From Myxococcus stipitatus DSM 14675 (GTDB lineage Bacteria; Myxococcota; Myxococcia; Myxococcales; Myxococcaceae), in contig NC_020126.1 in assembly GCF_000331735.1 (NCBI RefSeq), positions 8,435,501 through 8,499,500 of the forward strand: 64,000 nt of DNA, written 5' to 3'. The position numbers and the translations under genes were made by a program. Shown here piece after piece: positions 36,271-44,572 of the stretch. The notes under the pieces were generated by a model. It was not told the DNA's origin. It saw only the letters and a program-made list of their open reading frames with translations, and ran no database searches. Each line of letters starts with the position of its first letter. The stretch's first letter is position 1.

Positions 36271-36278
36271 ACACCGGT

Positions 36279-37319
36279 TCAGTGCAGCGAGGACGAGGGA
36301 GGCCGCCCGCGCTCCGACGCGGGTGGCTCGGATGAAGTCCCTCGAGCCGAACGTCGGCGCCAGCGCCAGAAGGCGAGCCTGGAGCGCGACGCCTCACTTC
36401 GCTTCGCGGCGCCTGGGGTGACGTGGGGTGCGCTCGTGGCGGGCGCCCCTTCACCCGCCACCTTCTCCAGCACCTCCCCCTTCGCGTGAGCGAGGACGGC
36501 GTTGAGCTCTCCGCCCAGGATGAACACGAGCCCGGAGATGTAGAGCCACAACATCAGCACCACCACGCCACCGATGGAGCCATAGGTGACGTTGTACTTG
36601 CCGAAGTGCTCCACGTACTGCGTGAAGCCCCACGTGCTCGCCATCCACGCCAGCGTCCCGATGACGGAGCCGGGCGTGAAGTACCTGAAGCGGTGTTTCA
36701 CGTCCGGCAGCAGGTAGTAACAGAGTGACAACACCAACATCACCAGCCCGGCGGTGAAGGGCCAGCGCACCCAGGACCAGACGAGGTGGAACGCCTCCTG
36801 GACGTGCATCTTCGCCGCCAGCCACTCCCCCAGCCTGCCGCCCAACAGGAAGATGGCGAAGGACAGCGGAATCAGCAGCGTCCCCACCAGCGTCAAGAAC
36901 ACGGCCAGACCCTGCGTCCTCCAGATGGGGCGCGACTCCGGCACGTCGTAGGCCAGGTTGAGCGCCTTGCGCAGGGCATCCACGCCCCGCGAGGCCGACC
37001 ACAGCGCCACCAGCAGACCCACCGTGAGCAGCTTGGGCTGCTGCTGGGACACCAGGGACGTCAGGTGCTGCGTCACCACGGCCAGCGCCTGCGTGGGCAC
37101 CAGCGGGCGGAGGCGGTCCAGCATCGCGTCCACCGCGCCGGGAGCGAACGGCAGGTACGCCACCAACGTGACGAGGAAGAAGAGGAACGGGAACAGCGAG
37201 AACAGGAGGTAGTACGAGAGCTGCGCCGCGAGGTCCGTGACGGTGTCGTCCTGGAGCTCCTTCACGAAGCGCCGGATGAACTCGCGCCAGGTGAGGTCCT
37301 TGAGTCGCGGCAACCGCAT
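36279..37319 (-). CDS. YihY/BrkB-family inner-membrane protein
   Basis: A 346-residue protein with six membrane helices between about residues 28 and 285 and the family motifs AAQLSYYLLFSLFPFLFFLV, LVALWSASRGVDALRKALN and TYGSIGGVVVLMLWLYISG. The family was once annotated as ribonuclease BN, which is wrong; its transport or envelope role is unsettled. The last 55 residues are Arg/Ser/Pro-rich and cytoplasmic. ATG 37319 follows a strong GGGAGGGGAGG ribosome-binding site. It is convergent with the S1C protease gene (8 bp). Confidence 0.88.
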   Translation of the reverse strand: MRLPRLKDLTWREFIRRFVKELQDDTVTDLAAQLSYYLLFSLFPFLFFLVTLVAYLPFAPGAVDAMLDRLRPLVPTQALAVVTQHLTSLVSQQQPKLLTVGLLVALWSASRGVDALRKALNLAYDVPESRPIWRTQGLAVFLTLVGTLLIPLSFAIFLLGGRLGEWLAAKMHVQEAFHLVWSWVRWPFTAGLVMLVLSLCYYLLPDVKHRFRYFTPGSVIGTLAWMASTWGFTQYVEHFGKYNVTYGSIGGVVVLMLWLYISGLVFILGGELNAVLAHAKGEVLEKVAGEGAPATSAPHVTPGAAKRSEASRSRLAFWRWRRRSARGTSSEPPASERGRPPSSSLH

Positions 37320-37418
37320 CCTCCCCTCCTCCCTCCCGTCGTTCGGGTAACGGAAGGTGGGGTCCGGAGCGCCCATCAGCAGCAGGCCGTCAAGCGAGCC
37401 CCTGCTCGCCTCCCAGGG

Positions 37419-38195
37419 TCACTTCTTTCGACGAGCAGGCGACTTCCGTGCCAGCGCGGGGTGGCCCCGTCGGATGAACGCGGTGAGCTTCTCCGTGTCG
37501 ATGGCATCGATCCACGGAGCTTCGGGGTCGGCCTCCTCGCCTTCTTCGTCCTCGAAGACCTCGTCGGCGAAGACCTTCAACAGCTTCGGCGAGAGCAGCT
37601 CGCGCACGCGGCGGTCCGTCTCCTCGATGAACACGTGCTTCTCGGCGCTCCGGAGGTGCTTGTCGTCGCCCGTGACGAGCCGAGCCTCCACCCCACCATG
37701 CACCTTCACCGCGTGCTCGTTCGTGTAGACGAAGGGCGCGCGGACGTCACCGAACACCTCGCCGCAGGCGTCGTTGTCGAGAAACAAGAGCGACTGGGTG
37801 GCGACAAGGTCCCCGTGCACCTCGAGGAAGCCCCGGGTGATGACGTCACGAGCACGCAGCGAGCCGGTGACGATGACGACCGACTCCGGGTCGAGCGAGT
37901 CCTCGTAGCGCCCCTTCACCACGAGGTCGCCGTCGACGATGAGGAGGCCGATGCGCGGCCGCCGCCCGGGCGTGAGCTCCTCGAGGGCGAGGCGTCCCAC
38001 GTGGAAGACGATGTCGCTGTCGGCGCGGGCTCCAGCGGCGCGCTCTTCGATGAAGCGCTTCGCGGCGCGCGCGGTGCTCGACTTCGCGAACGTCCCTCGA
38101 GCGTGCTTCTTCACCAGCGCCAGCGCGGTCTCCGCGGTGAGGGTCCCCGCACTGAAGCGCTTCGCCTGGGGTATCAGATGTCTCGTCGGGGCCAT
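37419..38195 (-). CDS. Hypothetical protein with beta-helix-like centre
   Basis: A 258-residue cytoplasmic protein without signal peptide or membrane segment. The N-terminal 65 residues are helical and basic. The middle (about 70-165) shows short regularly spaced strands with Gly turns (LLIVDGDLVVKGRYED, VVIVTGSLRARDVITRGFLEV, GDLVATQSLLFL), reminiscent of bactofilin or other beta-helix proteins. The C-terminus is acidic then ends in SPARRKK. I do not recognise a named family. The ATG has a poor ribosome-binding site, and the start rests on family-like N-terminal composition and a 56-bp gap to the next gene. Confidence 0.6.
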   Translation of the reverse strand: MAPTRHLIPQAKRFSAGTLTAETALALVKKHARGTFAKSSTARAAKRFIEERAAGARADSDIVFHVGRLALEELTPGRRPRIGLLIVDGDLVVKGRYEDSLDPESVVIVTGSLRARDVITRGFLEVHGDLVATQSLLFLDNDACGEVFGDVRAPFVYTNEHAVKVHGGVEARLVTGDDKHLRSAEKHVFIEETDRRVRELLSPKLLKVFADEVFEDEEGEEADPEAPWIDAIDTEKLTAFIRRGHPALARKSPARRKK

Positions 38196-38251
38196 GATGT
38201 CGTCACGATACCGCACGCCCACCCCACGCCGGGGTGGCCCGCCACGGACCG

Positions 38252-39139
38252 CTAGACGACGTTGGGCGGCAGGTATCTGCCCAGCAGGGGACGAAGGCGG
38301 GAGCGCACCTCGTCGGGGATGCGCGTGCGCTCGGTCCACAGCGCCATGGCCAGCGCGGAGTCACAGCGACAGGCCAGAGGAGCCTCGGCGATTCGAGGCA
38401 GCGCGCGCCGGATGAGCGCGGCCCCCTTCGCGGTGACGTTCTGGATGTTGTGCGACAGCCGCGACAACAGGCCCTCTTCCTCCTGCCCCGGAGGCTGCGC
38501 CTGCCACGAGTCATGGTCCGTGGGCAGCGCCACCACGGCGTAGTGCAGCTCCGCCTCGCGAGCGAGCCGGGCCTCGGGCATGGCCGTCATCCCCACCAGG
38601 TCCGCGCCCCAGGCGCGATACAGGAGGCTCTCCGCGCGCGTGCTGAGCGAAGGCCCCTCCACGCAGACATAGGTCGCCTGGGAAGGCACGGCGGTTCCAC
38701 TCGCCGTCGCCGCGTGGGAGAGGACCTGGCGGAGCGTGCCGCAGAAGGGGAACCCCAGCTCCACGTGGACCGCGATGTCGTCGTAGAACGTGCAGGGGCG
38801 CCGGTAGGTGCGGTCGATGACCTGGTCGGGGATGACGAGCTGGAGCGGCGGCAGGAACTCCTGGAGGCTGCCCACCGTGCTCGTGGCGAGCACGTGCGTC
38901 ACCCCCAGCTGCTTCAGCGCGAAGATGTTGGCGCGGTAGGGCGCGCGCGTGGCGTTGAAGAGGTGGCCCTGGCCATGGCGGGAGACGTAGACGACGGAGA
39001 CCCCGTCCAGCTCGCCGGAGAACAGCGGCCCCGCATGAGGGCCGAAGGGGGTTTCGAGGGTGTGCGATTCCAACCGACCCGAGAGCCCCAGGAATTGCTC
39101 CAGCCCATGGCTCCCGATGATGCCCACCCTGACAGCCAT
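38252..39139 (-). CDS. MTA phosphorylase / purine nucleoside phosphorylase family protein
   Basis: A 295-residue enzyme of the PNP/MTAP fold that phosphorolyses 5'-methylthioadenosine or related nucleosides. It begins VRVGIIGSHGLEQFL, with VSRHGQGH (phosphate-binding), ANIFALKQLGVTHVLATSTVGSL, VIDRTYRRPCTFYDD, and the purine-site block YVCVEGPSLSTRAE followed by GADLVGMTAMPEARLARE. The Asp-Asp-like late motif ALPTDHDSW fits the MTAP subgroup. The likely role is methionine/purine salvage after polyamine synthesis. AAAGGAGG five bases before the ATG is an excellent ribosome-binding site. Confidence 0.9.
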   Translation of the reverse strand: MAVRVGIIGSHGLEQFLGLSGRLESHTLETPFGPHAGPLFSGELDGVSVVYVSRHGQGHLFNATRAPYRANIFALKQLGVTHVLATSTVGSLQEFLPPLQLVIPDQVIDRTYRRPCTFYDDIAVHVELGFPFCGTLRQVLSHAATASGTAVPSQATYVCVEGPSLSTRAESLLYRAWGADLVGMTAMPEARLAREAELHYAVVALPTDHDSWQAQPPGQEEEGLLSRLSHNIQNVTAKGAALIRRALPRIAEAPLACRCDSALAMALWTERTRIPDEVRSRLRPLLGRYLPPNVV

Positions 39140-39226
39140 GTTCCTCCTTTGGCGCTCCCGGCCGCGCCCCCCGACCATAGCGCGCCCCCCTGGCGCGGGA
39201 AGGCTCGAAGACTGGTAGTTTTCGTT

Positions 39227-40123
39227 ATGGCCATGCGTTCCCTCCCCTTGCTGCTACTGGCGCTCGCCGCCAGCCCCGCCGCCGCGCAGCGCGGCGCAGT
39301 CCCCTCCGGCTGTCAGGAGGACTACGCCACGTGCAAGGAAGACTGCTCCATCGAATACGGCGGCAGCTCGCGCACCGTGAAGAAGCTCACCCAGTGCCTC
39401 GGCATCTGCATGGAGAACCGGAGCGAGTGCAGCGACCGGCACTCCGCCATCCGCGGCCTGCCCGAAGGCGTGGTGGCGGACGAGCCTCGCCCTCGGCGGA
39501 TTCCCAACACCAAGCCGGTCAACCGGGAAGACGACCCGTTCGGCGACGCGTCCCCGAACCGCGACACGGAGACGACGCGGCGGCCGACCAACCGGGAGGA
39601 TGACCCGTTCGGCGAGTCGCGCCCGGAGCGCCCTCCCGGGCCGCGCGGCGAGTATCGCGCGGACACCATGCCCGCCGAGGACACGCGTCCCGCGCCCGAG
39701 GAGGCATCACCGCCGCCTCCTCGAGACACGGAGCCCGTCCCCACGGTGTCGCGGCAGGGCGTCTATCGCACGCCGGCCGCCGAGCCGAAGCCGCCTCCCG
39801 CGCCCGCGCCCGAGCCCGCGCCGGCCTCGGACCTCGATGAGGGACTCGAGCCCCTCGACACACCGCCCGCGCCCACGCCCACGGCCGCCACGAAGCCTGC
39901 TCCCGCCAGGTCCTCGCCTCCGCCGAAGTCCGAGCCCGCGATGGCCTCCAGCACCGAGGAGAAGGACCCGCTGCTCGACGAGGAGCCGCCGCCTCCTCCG
40001 CCCAAGCCCACCGCCGCCGCGAAGAAGCCCCCTCCGCCGCCGCCGTCCAACTCCTCGCGCCCGGCGATTCCTCCGGAGCCCAAGAAGCAGGACATCTCCG
40101 AGTGGGACCCGAACGGAGACTGA
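39227..40123 (+). CDS. Secreted Pro-rich protein with NREDDPFG repeats
   Basis: A 298-residue protein. The signal peptide (MAMRSLPLLLLALAASPAAAQ) is followed by a Cys-rich segment (about 28-70) with six cysteines (CQEDYATCKEDC, CLGICMENRSEC), then a long disordered Pro/Glu/Thr region. Two copies of NREDDPFG(D/E) lie about 23 residues apart (about residues 99 and 122). It ends QDISEWDPNGD. The Cys cluster probably makes disulfides, so the protein is periplasmic or secreted. Function unknown; the composition resembles linker or surface proteins of myxobacteria. Confidence 0.7.
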   Translation: MAMRSLPLLLLALAASPAAAQRGAVPSGCQEDYATCKEDCSIEYGGSSRTVKKLTQCLGICMENRSECSDRHSAIRGLPEGVVADEPRPRRIPNTKPVNREDDPFGDASPNRDTETTRRPTNREDDPFGESRPERPPGPRGEYRADTMPAEDTRPAPEEASPPPPRDTEPVPTVSRQGVYRTPAAEPKPPPAPAPEPAPASDLDEGLEPLDTPPAPTPTAATKPAPARSSPPPKSEPAMASSTEEKDPLLDEEPPPPPPKPTAAAKKPPPPPPSNSSRPAIPPEPKKQDISEWDPNGD

Positions 40124-40132
40124 CGCGCCTGC

Positions 40133-40978
40133 TCACCTGGAGCGCTTCAGCTCCAGGTCCAGGATGTTCCGCCACAGCGCGAACGGCGAGACGCCCGCGT
40201 AGCCACTCTCCTGGCCGTCATTGCACTCGATGACAATCCAGCGGCCGGAGACCTCCTGCGCCACGTCCACCACGAGGAACGGGACGTCGACCCTGCGGGC
40301 CACCTCGCGTCCCAGGCCGAGCGCTTCGTGCTGCTCGGCCTCCGTCATCGTGTACGGCGACCCCTGCCACCAGTAGGGGCCCCAGCCCACCAGCGCTCCG
40401 CGCCACCAGAAGGTGCGGAACTCGAACGAGCTGGGGATGCGGTCCGGCGCGCCCTCCTCCACCCGGCGCAAGGGCCGCAGCTCGCGACACACCACGCGTT
40501 GCCAGTGGAGAATCGGGTCCGTCGCGTAGGCCGCCATCGCGGCGTCGAACTGGGCGGGTCCCTCGATGATGGAGAGGGACTTGCGGTGGCGGCTGGTCTG
40601 CCGCTCGCCCTTCACGAACACGGGCCAGCCCAGCTCCGCCTCCACCGTCTTCGCGTCCGGGCGCTCATCGAACCAGACGCTGCGCGGCGTGAGGTCCGTG
40701 AGTCGGGGGTACCAGTGCGGCAGCTCCGTGGCCAGCAGGTGTTGCTCGGGTGAATGCACCAGCGTCACACCCTCCGCGGCGAGCTCGCGGTAGCGCACCT
40801 CGTAGTCGTTCCACACGCCGACGCGCGCCACCACCTCGAGGGACGCGGGCAGTTGGTACGGGCGGCGACAGGCGAAGAACCTGTCGAAGCCGAAGTCGTA
40901 GATGCCCTGGCCCGTGGGAGCACTCAGCACCCACAGCCGCTCCTCCACCTGCAACAAGTCCTCTCCCGCACGAAGCAT
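40133..40978 (-). CDS. ATP-grasp domain protein
   Basis: A 281-residue cytoplasmic protein. Residues from about 95 follow the ATP-grasp plan: PRSVWFDERPDAKTVEAEL, then GWPVFVKGERQTSRHRKSLS (nucleotide-binding Lys and glycine-poor loop), ELRPLRRVEEG, FRTFWWRGALVGWGP, and the metal-binding end FLVVDVAQEVSG with VIECNDGQESGY. ATP-grasp enzymes ligate a carboxylate to an amine or thiol through an acyl phosphate; this type is close to stand-alone amidoligases of unknown substrate. It has a small N-terminal domain of about 90 residues. It is divergent from the GH114-like gene; the start has a poor ribosome-binding site. Confidence 0.75.
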   Translation of the reverse strand: MLRAGEDLLQVEERLWVLSAPTGQGIYDFGFDRFFACRRPYQLPASLEVVARVGVWNDYEVRYRELAAEGVTLVHSPEQHLLATELPHWYPRLTDLTPRSVWFDERPDAKTVEAELGWPVFVKGERQTSRHRKSLSIIEGPAQFDAAMAAYATDPILHWQRVVCRELRPLRRVEEGAPDRIPSSFEFRTFWWRGALVGWGPYWWQGSPYTMTEAEQHEALGLGREVARRVDVPFLVVDVAQEVSGRWIVIECNDGQESGYAGVSPFALWRNILDLELKRSR

Positions 40979-41120
40979 CCGCCGAATGTACGTGCATCGA
41001 CACCCACCACGCAGCCCCGAGGAGATGAGCCACCCGGTTTTCCAGCGTGTCCTTGTATTCAGACGCACGGAGTCCGCGCGCCCCCCAGCCCGGGTTCCCC
41101 ACACCCCGAGGAGTCGCGGT

Positions 41121-42599
41121 ATGCAAGTCGTGAAGTGGTTGATGTGGACCGGCCTGGCCCTGCTCGTGGCCTGCAGTGACTCCGAGGGCGGTGGCGCCTT
41201 CGATGACGAGCGGGGCGCGATTCTCCCCGATGCCCGGACGCTCACCTGCACCACGCTCCAGGTCGAGCGAGGCTCCATCGGCTCCGGCCAGAGCCAGCAG
41301 GCGCTGCACACCCAGACGCTCTCCGGCACACAGGACCGCTGGGCCGAGTACGTCGAGTTCGCCGCCAACAGCGCCGTCACCTGCGCCTACTCGCTCCCCT
41401 CGGACGTGAGCAGCGGCGCCCTCCTCGCGGCCGAGGTGGGCGTGAACTACCGAGGCCCCGCGAAGTCCCAGATGCGCTGGGTGTTCGAGGCCTGGGACAC
41501 CACGACGAACACCTGGGTCATCGTGGGCGACAACGTCTTCGCGCAGTCGTGGAAGTGGACCTCCGCGTCGCTGCCCCTGGCCAACCCCGCGCGGTTCTTC
41601 TCCAACGGCACGCTCAAGCTTCGCTACCACACGGCGTCCTCGGCGGATGCGTCCCAGCTCGACCTGCTCGTGGTGCGCGTCCAGGCCCCGAACACCGACG
41701 CGGGCACGCCCACGGACGCGGGCTCCCCCACGGACGCGGGCTCGCCCACCGACGCGGGCACTCCGACCGACGCGGGGACACAGGTCCCCTGGGAGGGCGT
41801 GAGCAGCTTCACGTACCAGCTCACGAACTACAAAGACGGCAAGCTCGATGAAATCGCGGCCTCGAAGTTCAACCTCGCCATCGTGGAGCTCTCGCGCGAT
41901 GGGTCGACGGGCTACTTCACCGCCGCGGAGATCTCCGCGCTCAAGGCCCGAGGCAAGCAGGTCCTCGCCTACTTCGAGATTGGCGCCATCGAGGAGTACC
42001 GCCCCGAGTGGTCCCAGGTGCCCGCGGACTTGAAGCTCGGCCCTGTCGACGGCTGGCCCGACGAGCAGTACGTGAAGTACTGGGATGAGCGCTGGTGGCC
42101 CATCGTCCAGGGCCGCATCGACCAGGCGCTCGCGGCGGGCTTCACCGGCTGCTACCTCGACATGGTCGTCACGTACGAGGAGATCGCCGCCAACGCCGCG
42201 GGCACGAACCGCGCGGACCTCGCGAAGAAGATGGTGGCCCTCATCGCGCGCGTGAGCCAGTACGCCAAGGCGCGCAACCCCGCCTTCAAGGTGGTGCCGC
42301 AGAACTCCCCCGAGCTCATCGACAACACGGGCTATCTCCCCGCCATCGACGGGCTCGGCATGGAGGACATGTACTGGTCCGACGACACCGCGTGCAGCGC
42401 CGACTGGTGCGCGGAGAACCGAGCCAACGCCGCACGCGTGCGCGCCGCGGGCAAGCTGGTGCTGTCCACCGACTACGCCATCCAGCCCGCGAACGTCGCT
42501 GACGCGTACACGCGCTCTCGCGCCGCGGGCTTCGTCCCCTACGTCTCCGTCCGTGACTTGAACCAGATGACGGTGAACGCGGGCTGGGACCCTCAGTAG
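41121..42599 (+). CDS. Lipoprotein glycosidase, GH114 (endo-alpha-1,4-polygalactosaminidase) family
   Basis: A 492-residue lipoprotein with leader MQVVKWLMWTGLALLVAC (lipobox Cys 18). Residues about 40-190 are beta-rich and could be a carbohydrate-binding-like domain. A flexible linker of TDAGTP/TDAGSP repeats (about 192-220) leads to a TIM-barrel GH114 domain: SSFTYQLTNYKDGKLDEIA, QVLAYFEIGAIEEYRPEW, GCYLDMVVTYEE with the acidic active-site residue, VVPQNSPELID and GMEDMYWSDD. The family hydrolyses galactosamine-rich polysaccharide and includes the hydrolase part of PelA. Substrate here inferred; a role in exopolysaccharide or prey-wall digestion is possible. Confidence 0.85.
   Translation: MQVVKWLMWTGLALLVACSDSEGGGAFDDERGAILPDARTLTCTTLQVERGSIGSGQSQQALHTQTLSGTQDRWAEYVEFAANSAVTCAYSLPSDVSSGALLAAEVGVNYRGPAKSQMRWVFEAWDTTTNTWVIVGDNVFAQSWKWTSASLPLANPARFFSNGTLKLRYHTASSADASQLDLLVVRVQAPNTDAGTPTDAGSPTDAGSPTDAGTPTDAGTQVPWEGVSSFTYQLTNYKDGKLDEIAASKFNLAIVELSRDGSTGYFTAAEISALKARGKQVLAYFEIGAIEEYRPEWSQVPADLKLGPVDGWPDEQYVKYWDERWWPIVQGRIDQALAAGFTGCYLDMVVTYEEIAANAAGTNRADLAKKMVALIARVSQYAKARNPAFKVVPQNSPELIDNTGYLPAIDGLGMEDMYWSDDTACSADWCAENRANAARVRAAGKLVLSTDYAIQPANVADAYTRSRAAGFVPYVSVRDLNQMTVNAGWDPQ
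41694..41780 (+). repeat. 18-bp in-frame minisatellite encoding TDAG linker
   Basis: Four full 18-bp units and one partial unit, each starting AC(C/G)GACGCGGG, encode TDAGTP or TDAGSP. The unit is a multiple of three, so copy-number change would only lengthen or shorten the linker between the N-terminal domain and the GH114 domain. Confidence 0.8.
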
Positions 42600-42602
42600 C
42601 CG

Positions 42603-43568
42603 CTACGTCGCCGGGCGCCCCTGCGCGGGAGACAGGGGCGTCACCGGCGCGGGTGTCGGCACCGCCATCTGCGTGAGCCGCACACCCAACAGCACCAACC
42701 CTCCACCCACCGCGAGCTCCCAGTGGAGGGACTCATCCAACAAGGCCCACGCCGCCAACGCCGTGGCCGCGGGCTGGAGGTTGGAGAAGATGGCCACGCG
42801 CGCGGGCGACACCTTGGACAGCGCGTAGTACCAGAGCAGGTACGCCACCACGGACGTCAGCAGGCCCAGGTAGAGGATGCCGCCCTTCGCCGCCAGGCTG
42901 GAGGCCATCACCCGGTCCGTCTCCATCACGAACGGCGCGAAGGGCAGCATCAGCAGCGAGGACATCATCATGCACCACACCGTCGCGCGCAGCGGCCCGT
43001 GCACCGCGACGAAGCCCTTGCCCTCGGTCGTGTAGACGACCCACGCCACCACCGCGCACAGGATGAGCAGGTCGCCCACCAGCGAGCCGCTCGCCTCCGC
43101 CAACCCTCGCCCCAGCAGCAGCACCACCACACCCGCGAACGCCGTGGCGATGCCCAGCAGCGTCCGGCGCGAAGCCCGCTCGTGCCCGCGCGCCAGGCCG
43201 AGCAGGTACACCCCCAGCGGCGTGAGCGCATACAGCAGCGCGCCATGCGCGGCGGTGGAGCGAGACAGGCCCGTGAAGAAGAACACCTGGTTCACCGGGC
43301 CGGCCAGCAGCCCGAGGATGAAGACGCGGCGCCACTCGTGACGCGGCGGCAGCCGGGGCCCGGGCATCACCGCCAGCATCACCGCGAACACCCCTCCGCT
43401 GAGGAAGAAGCGCCACAGCACCACGGTGAGCGGCGGCAGCTCCGCCATGGACCGCTTCGCGAAGAGGTACGTCCCCGCGCTGATGCAGACCTGGACAAGG
43501 AGGCCCGCGTAGACCCAGCGAAGGGTCTGCGCGGAGGAATTCAGGGGTCGAGCTGGCGAAGCGCCCAT
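42603..43568 (-). CDS. DMT-superfamily (EamA) transporter
   Basis: A 321-residue protein with ten hydrophobic helices and two EamA repeats (WVYAGLLVQVCISAGTYLFAK at the start and LVGDLLILCAVVAWVVYT in the middle), with the conserved TPLGVYLLGLARG after helix four. Substrate unknown. Its 5' end overlaps the end of queG by 28 bp, so it is probably cotranscribed with queG. It is convergent with the GH114-like gene, stops 3 bp apart. It is not closely similar to the DMT gene at 15.7-16.6 kb beyond the fold. Confidence 0.87.
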   Translation of the reverse strand: MGASPARPLNSSAQTLRWVYAGLLVQVCISAGTYLFAKRSMAELPPLTVVLWRFFLSGGVFAVMLAVMPGPRLPPRHEWRRVFILGLLAGPVNQVFFFTGLSRSTAAHGALLYALTPLGVYLLGLARGHERASRRTLLGIATAFAGVVVLLLGRGLAEASGSLVGDLLILCAVVAWVVYTTEGKGFVAVHGPLRATVWCMMMSSLLMLPFAPFVMETDRVMASSLAAKGGILYLGLLTSVVAYLLWYYALSKVSPARVAIFSNLQPAATALAAWALLDESLHWELAVGGGLVLLGVRLTQMAVPTPAPVTPLSPAQGRPAT

Positions 43569-44554
43569 TGCGCGGCGGTACGTACCAATTCACTCGAGTC
43601 GCCGCTGAGCTTTTCGAGCAGGTGCCTCGAGTCCGCCTGCCTGGCGACTCCCAAGGCGTACACGGCGTTGCGACGGAGCCCATCGTAGCGTGCGCGTGCA
43701 AGCGCGGTCCCCGGGATGAGCTGCTCGTACTGGGCCTCCGTCAGGCCCGCCAGCTCCAGCGTCCCCAGCTCCGCCACCGCGCGAGGCGCGAAGCGCGGGT
43801 GCTCCGCGAACACGGGCCGCCGGTTGAGCGGACACACCTGCTGGCAGATGTCGCAGCCGAAGATGAGGTTGTCGAACTTGAGCCGGAAGGCCTCGGGGAC
43901 CTGCTGCTCGCGGTTCTCGATGGTCTGGTAGGACAGACACGCCCCGGCATTCACCTGCCCGTTGCCCACCAGCGCGCCCGTGGGACACGACATCAGGCAG
44001 CGCCGGCACGCACCACACCGGTCCGCGGCGGGGCCCGACGCGTACTCATCCACCTCCGCGTCGATGACGAGCGTGGCCAGCAGCACCCACGAGCCGAAGG
44101 GCTCCGTGATGAAGCAGCCGTTCTTCCCCACGTAGCCCAGGCCCGCGCGCGCCGCCCACACCTTCTCCATCAGCGGGCCGCTGTCCACGCTCCCGTATGA
44201 GCCCAGCCCCGGGAACCTCCCGGTGAGGGCCTTGCGGAACGCCTTCATCCGGTCGCGCAGCGTGGAGTGGTAGTCGCGCCCCCGCGCATACCGGGCGATG
44301 GGCGAGTCCACCGACTGCTCGTCATCGCGCCAGTAGTTGTTGACGAAGGAGATGACCGTCTTGGCGCCCGGGAGCAGGTTCGCCACGTCCAGGCGTTCGT
44401 CCGCCCGCTCCCTCATCCAGTCCATGTCCGCGGCGAAGCCCGCCTCCAACCACTCCATGAGGAACTTGGGAGGAATGGGCTCCGCGCGCGCGAACCCGAC
44501 GAGGTCGAAGCCGACGGACCGGGCCAGGTCACGGAGATGCGCGGTGAGCAACAC
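43541..44554 (-). CDS. queG: Epoxyqueuosine reductase
   Basis: A 337-residue cobalamin-dependent, Fe-S enzyme making queuosine in tRNA from epoxyqueuosine. The N-terminal cobalamin-binding part has GFDLVGFARAEPIPP and YARGRDYHSTLRDRM. The substrate/cobalamin region KNGCFITEPFGSW is followed by two 4Fe-4S motifs (CGACRRCLMSCPTGAL and CDICQQVCPLN, with the outlying Cys of GACLSYQT). The C-terminal HEAT-like helices (RRNAVYALGVARQ) are as expected. The cobalamin adenosyltransferase gene lies immediately upstream (18 bp gap), an apt pairing for a cobalamin enzyme, although QueG itself can use other cobalamin forms. Confidence 0.94.
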   Translation of the reverse strand: MLLTAHLRDLARSVGFDLVGFARAEPIPPKFLMEWLEAGFAADMDWMRERADERLDVANLLPGAKTVISFVNNYWRDDEQSVDSPIARYARGRDYHSTLRDRMKAFRKALTGRFPGLGSYGSVDSGPLMEKVWAARAGLGYVGKNGCFITEPFGSWVLLATLVIDAEVDEYASGPAADRCGACRRCLMSCPTGALVGNGQVNAGACLSYQTIENREQQVPEAFRLKFDNLIFGCDICQQVCPLNRRPVFAEHPRFAPRAVAELGTLELAGLTEAQYEQLIPGTALARARYDGLRRNAVYALGVARQADSRHLLEKLSGDSSELVRTAAQWALRQLDP

Positions 44555-44572
44555 GTCGAGAATCCAGGAGCG

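Noticed and set aside
36279..37319. Ribonuclease BN annotation for the YihY/BrkB protein
   Set aside because: That older name for the family is known to be wrong; real RNase BN is an unrelated MBL enzyme.
41694..41780. CRISPR or intergenic repeat
   Set aside because: The 18-bp units are in frame within the GH114 lipoprotein and encode its linker.
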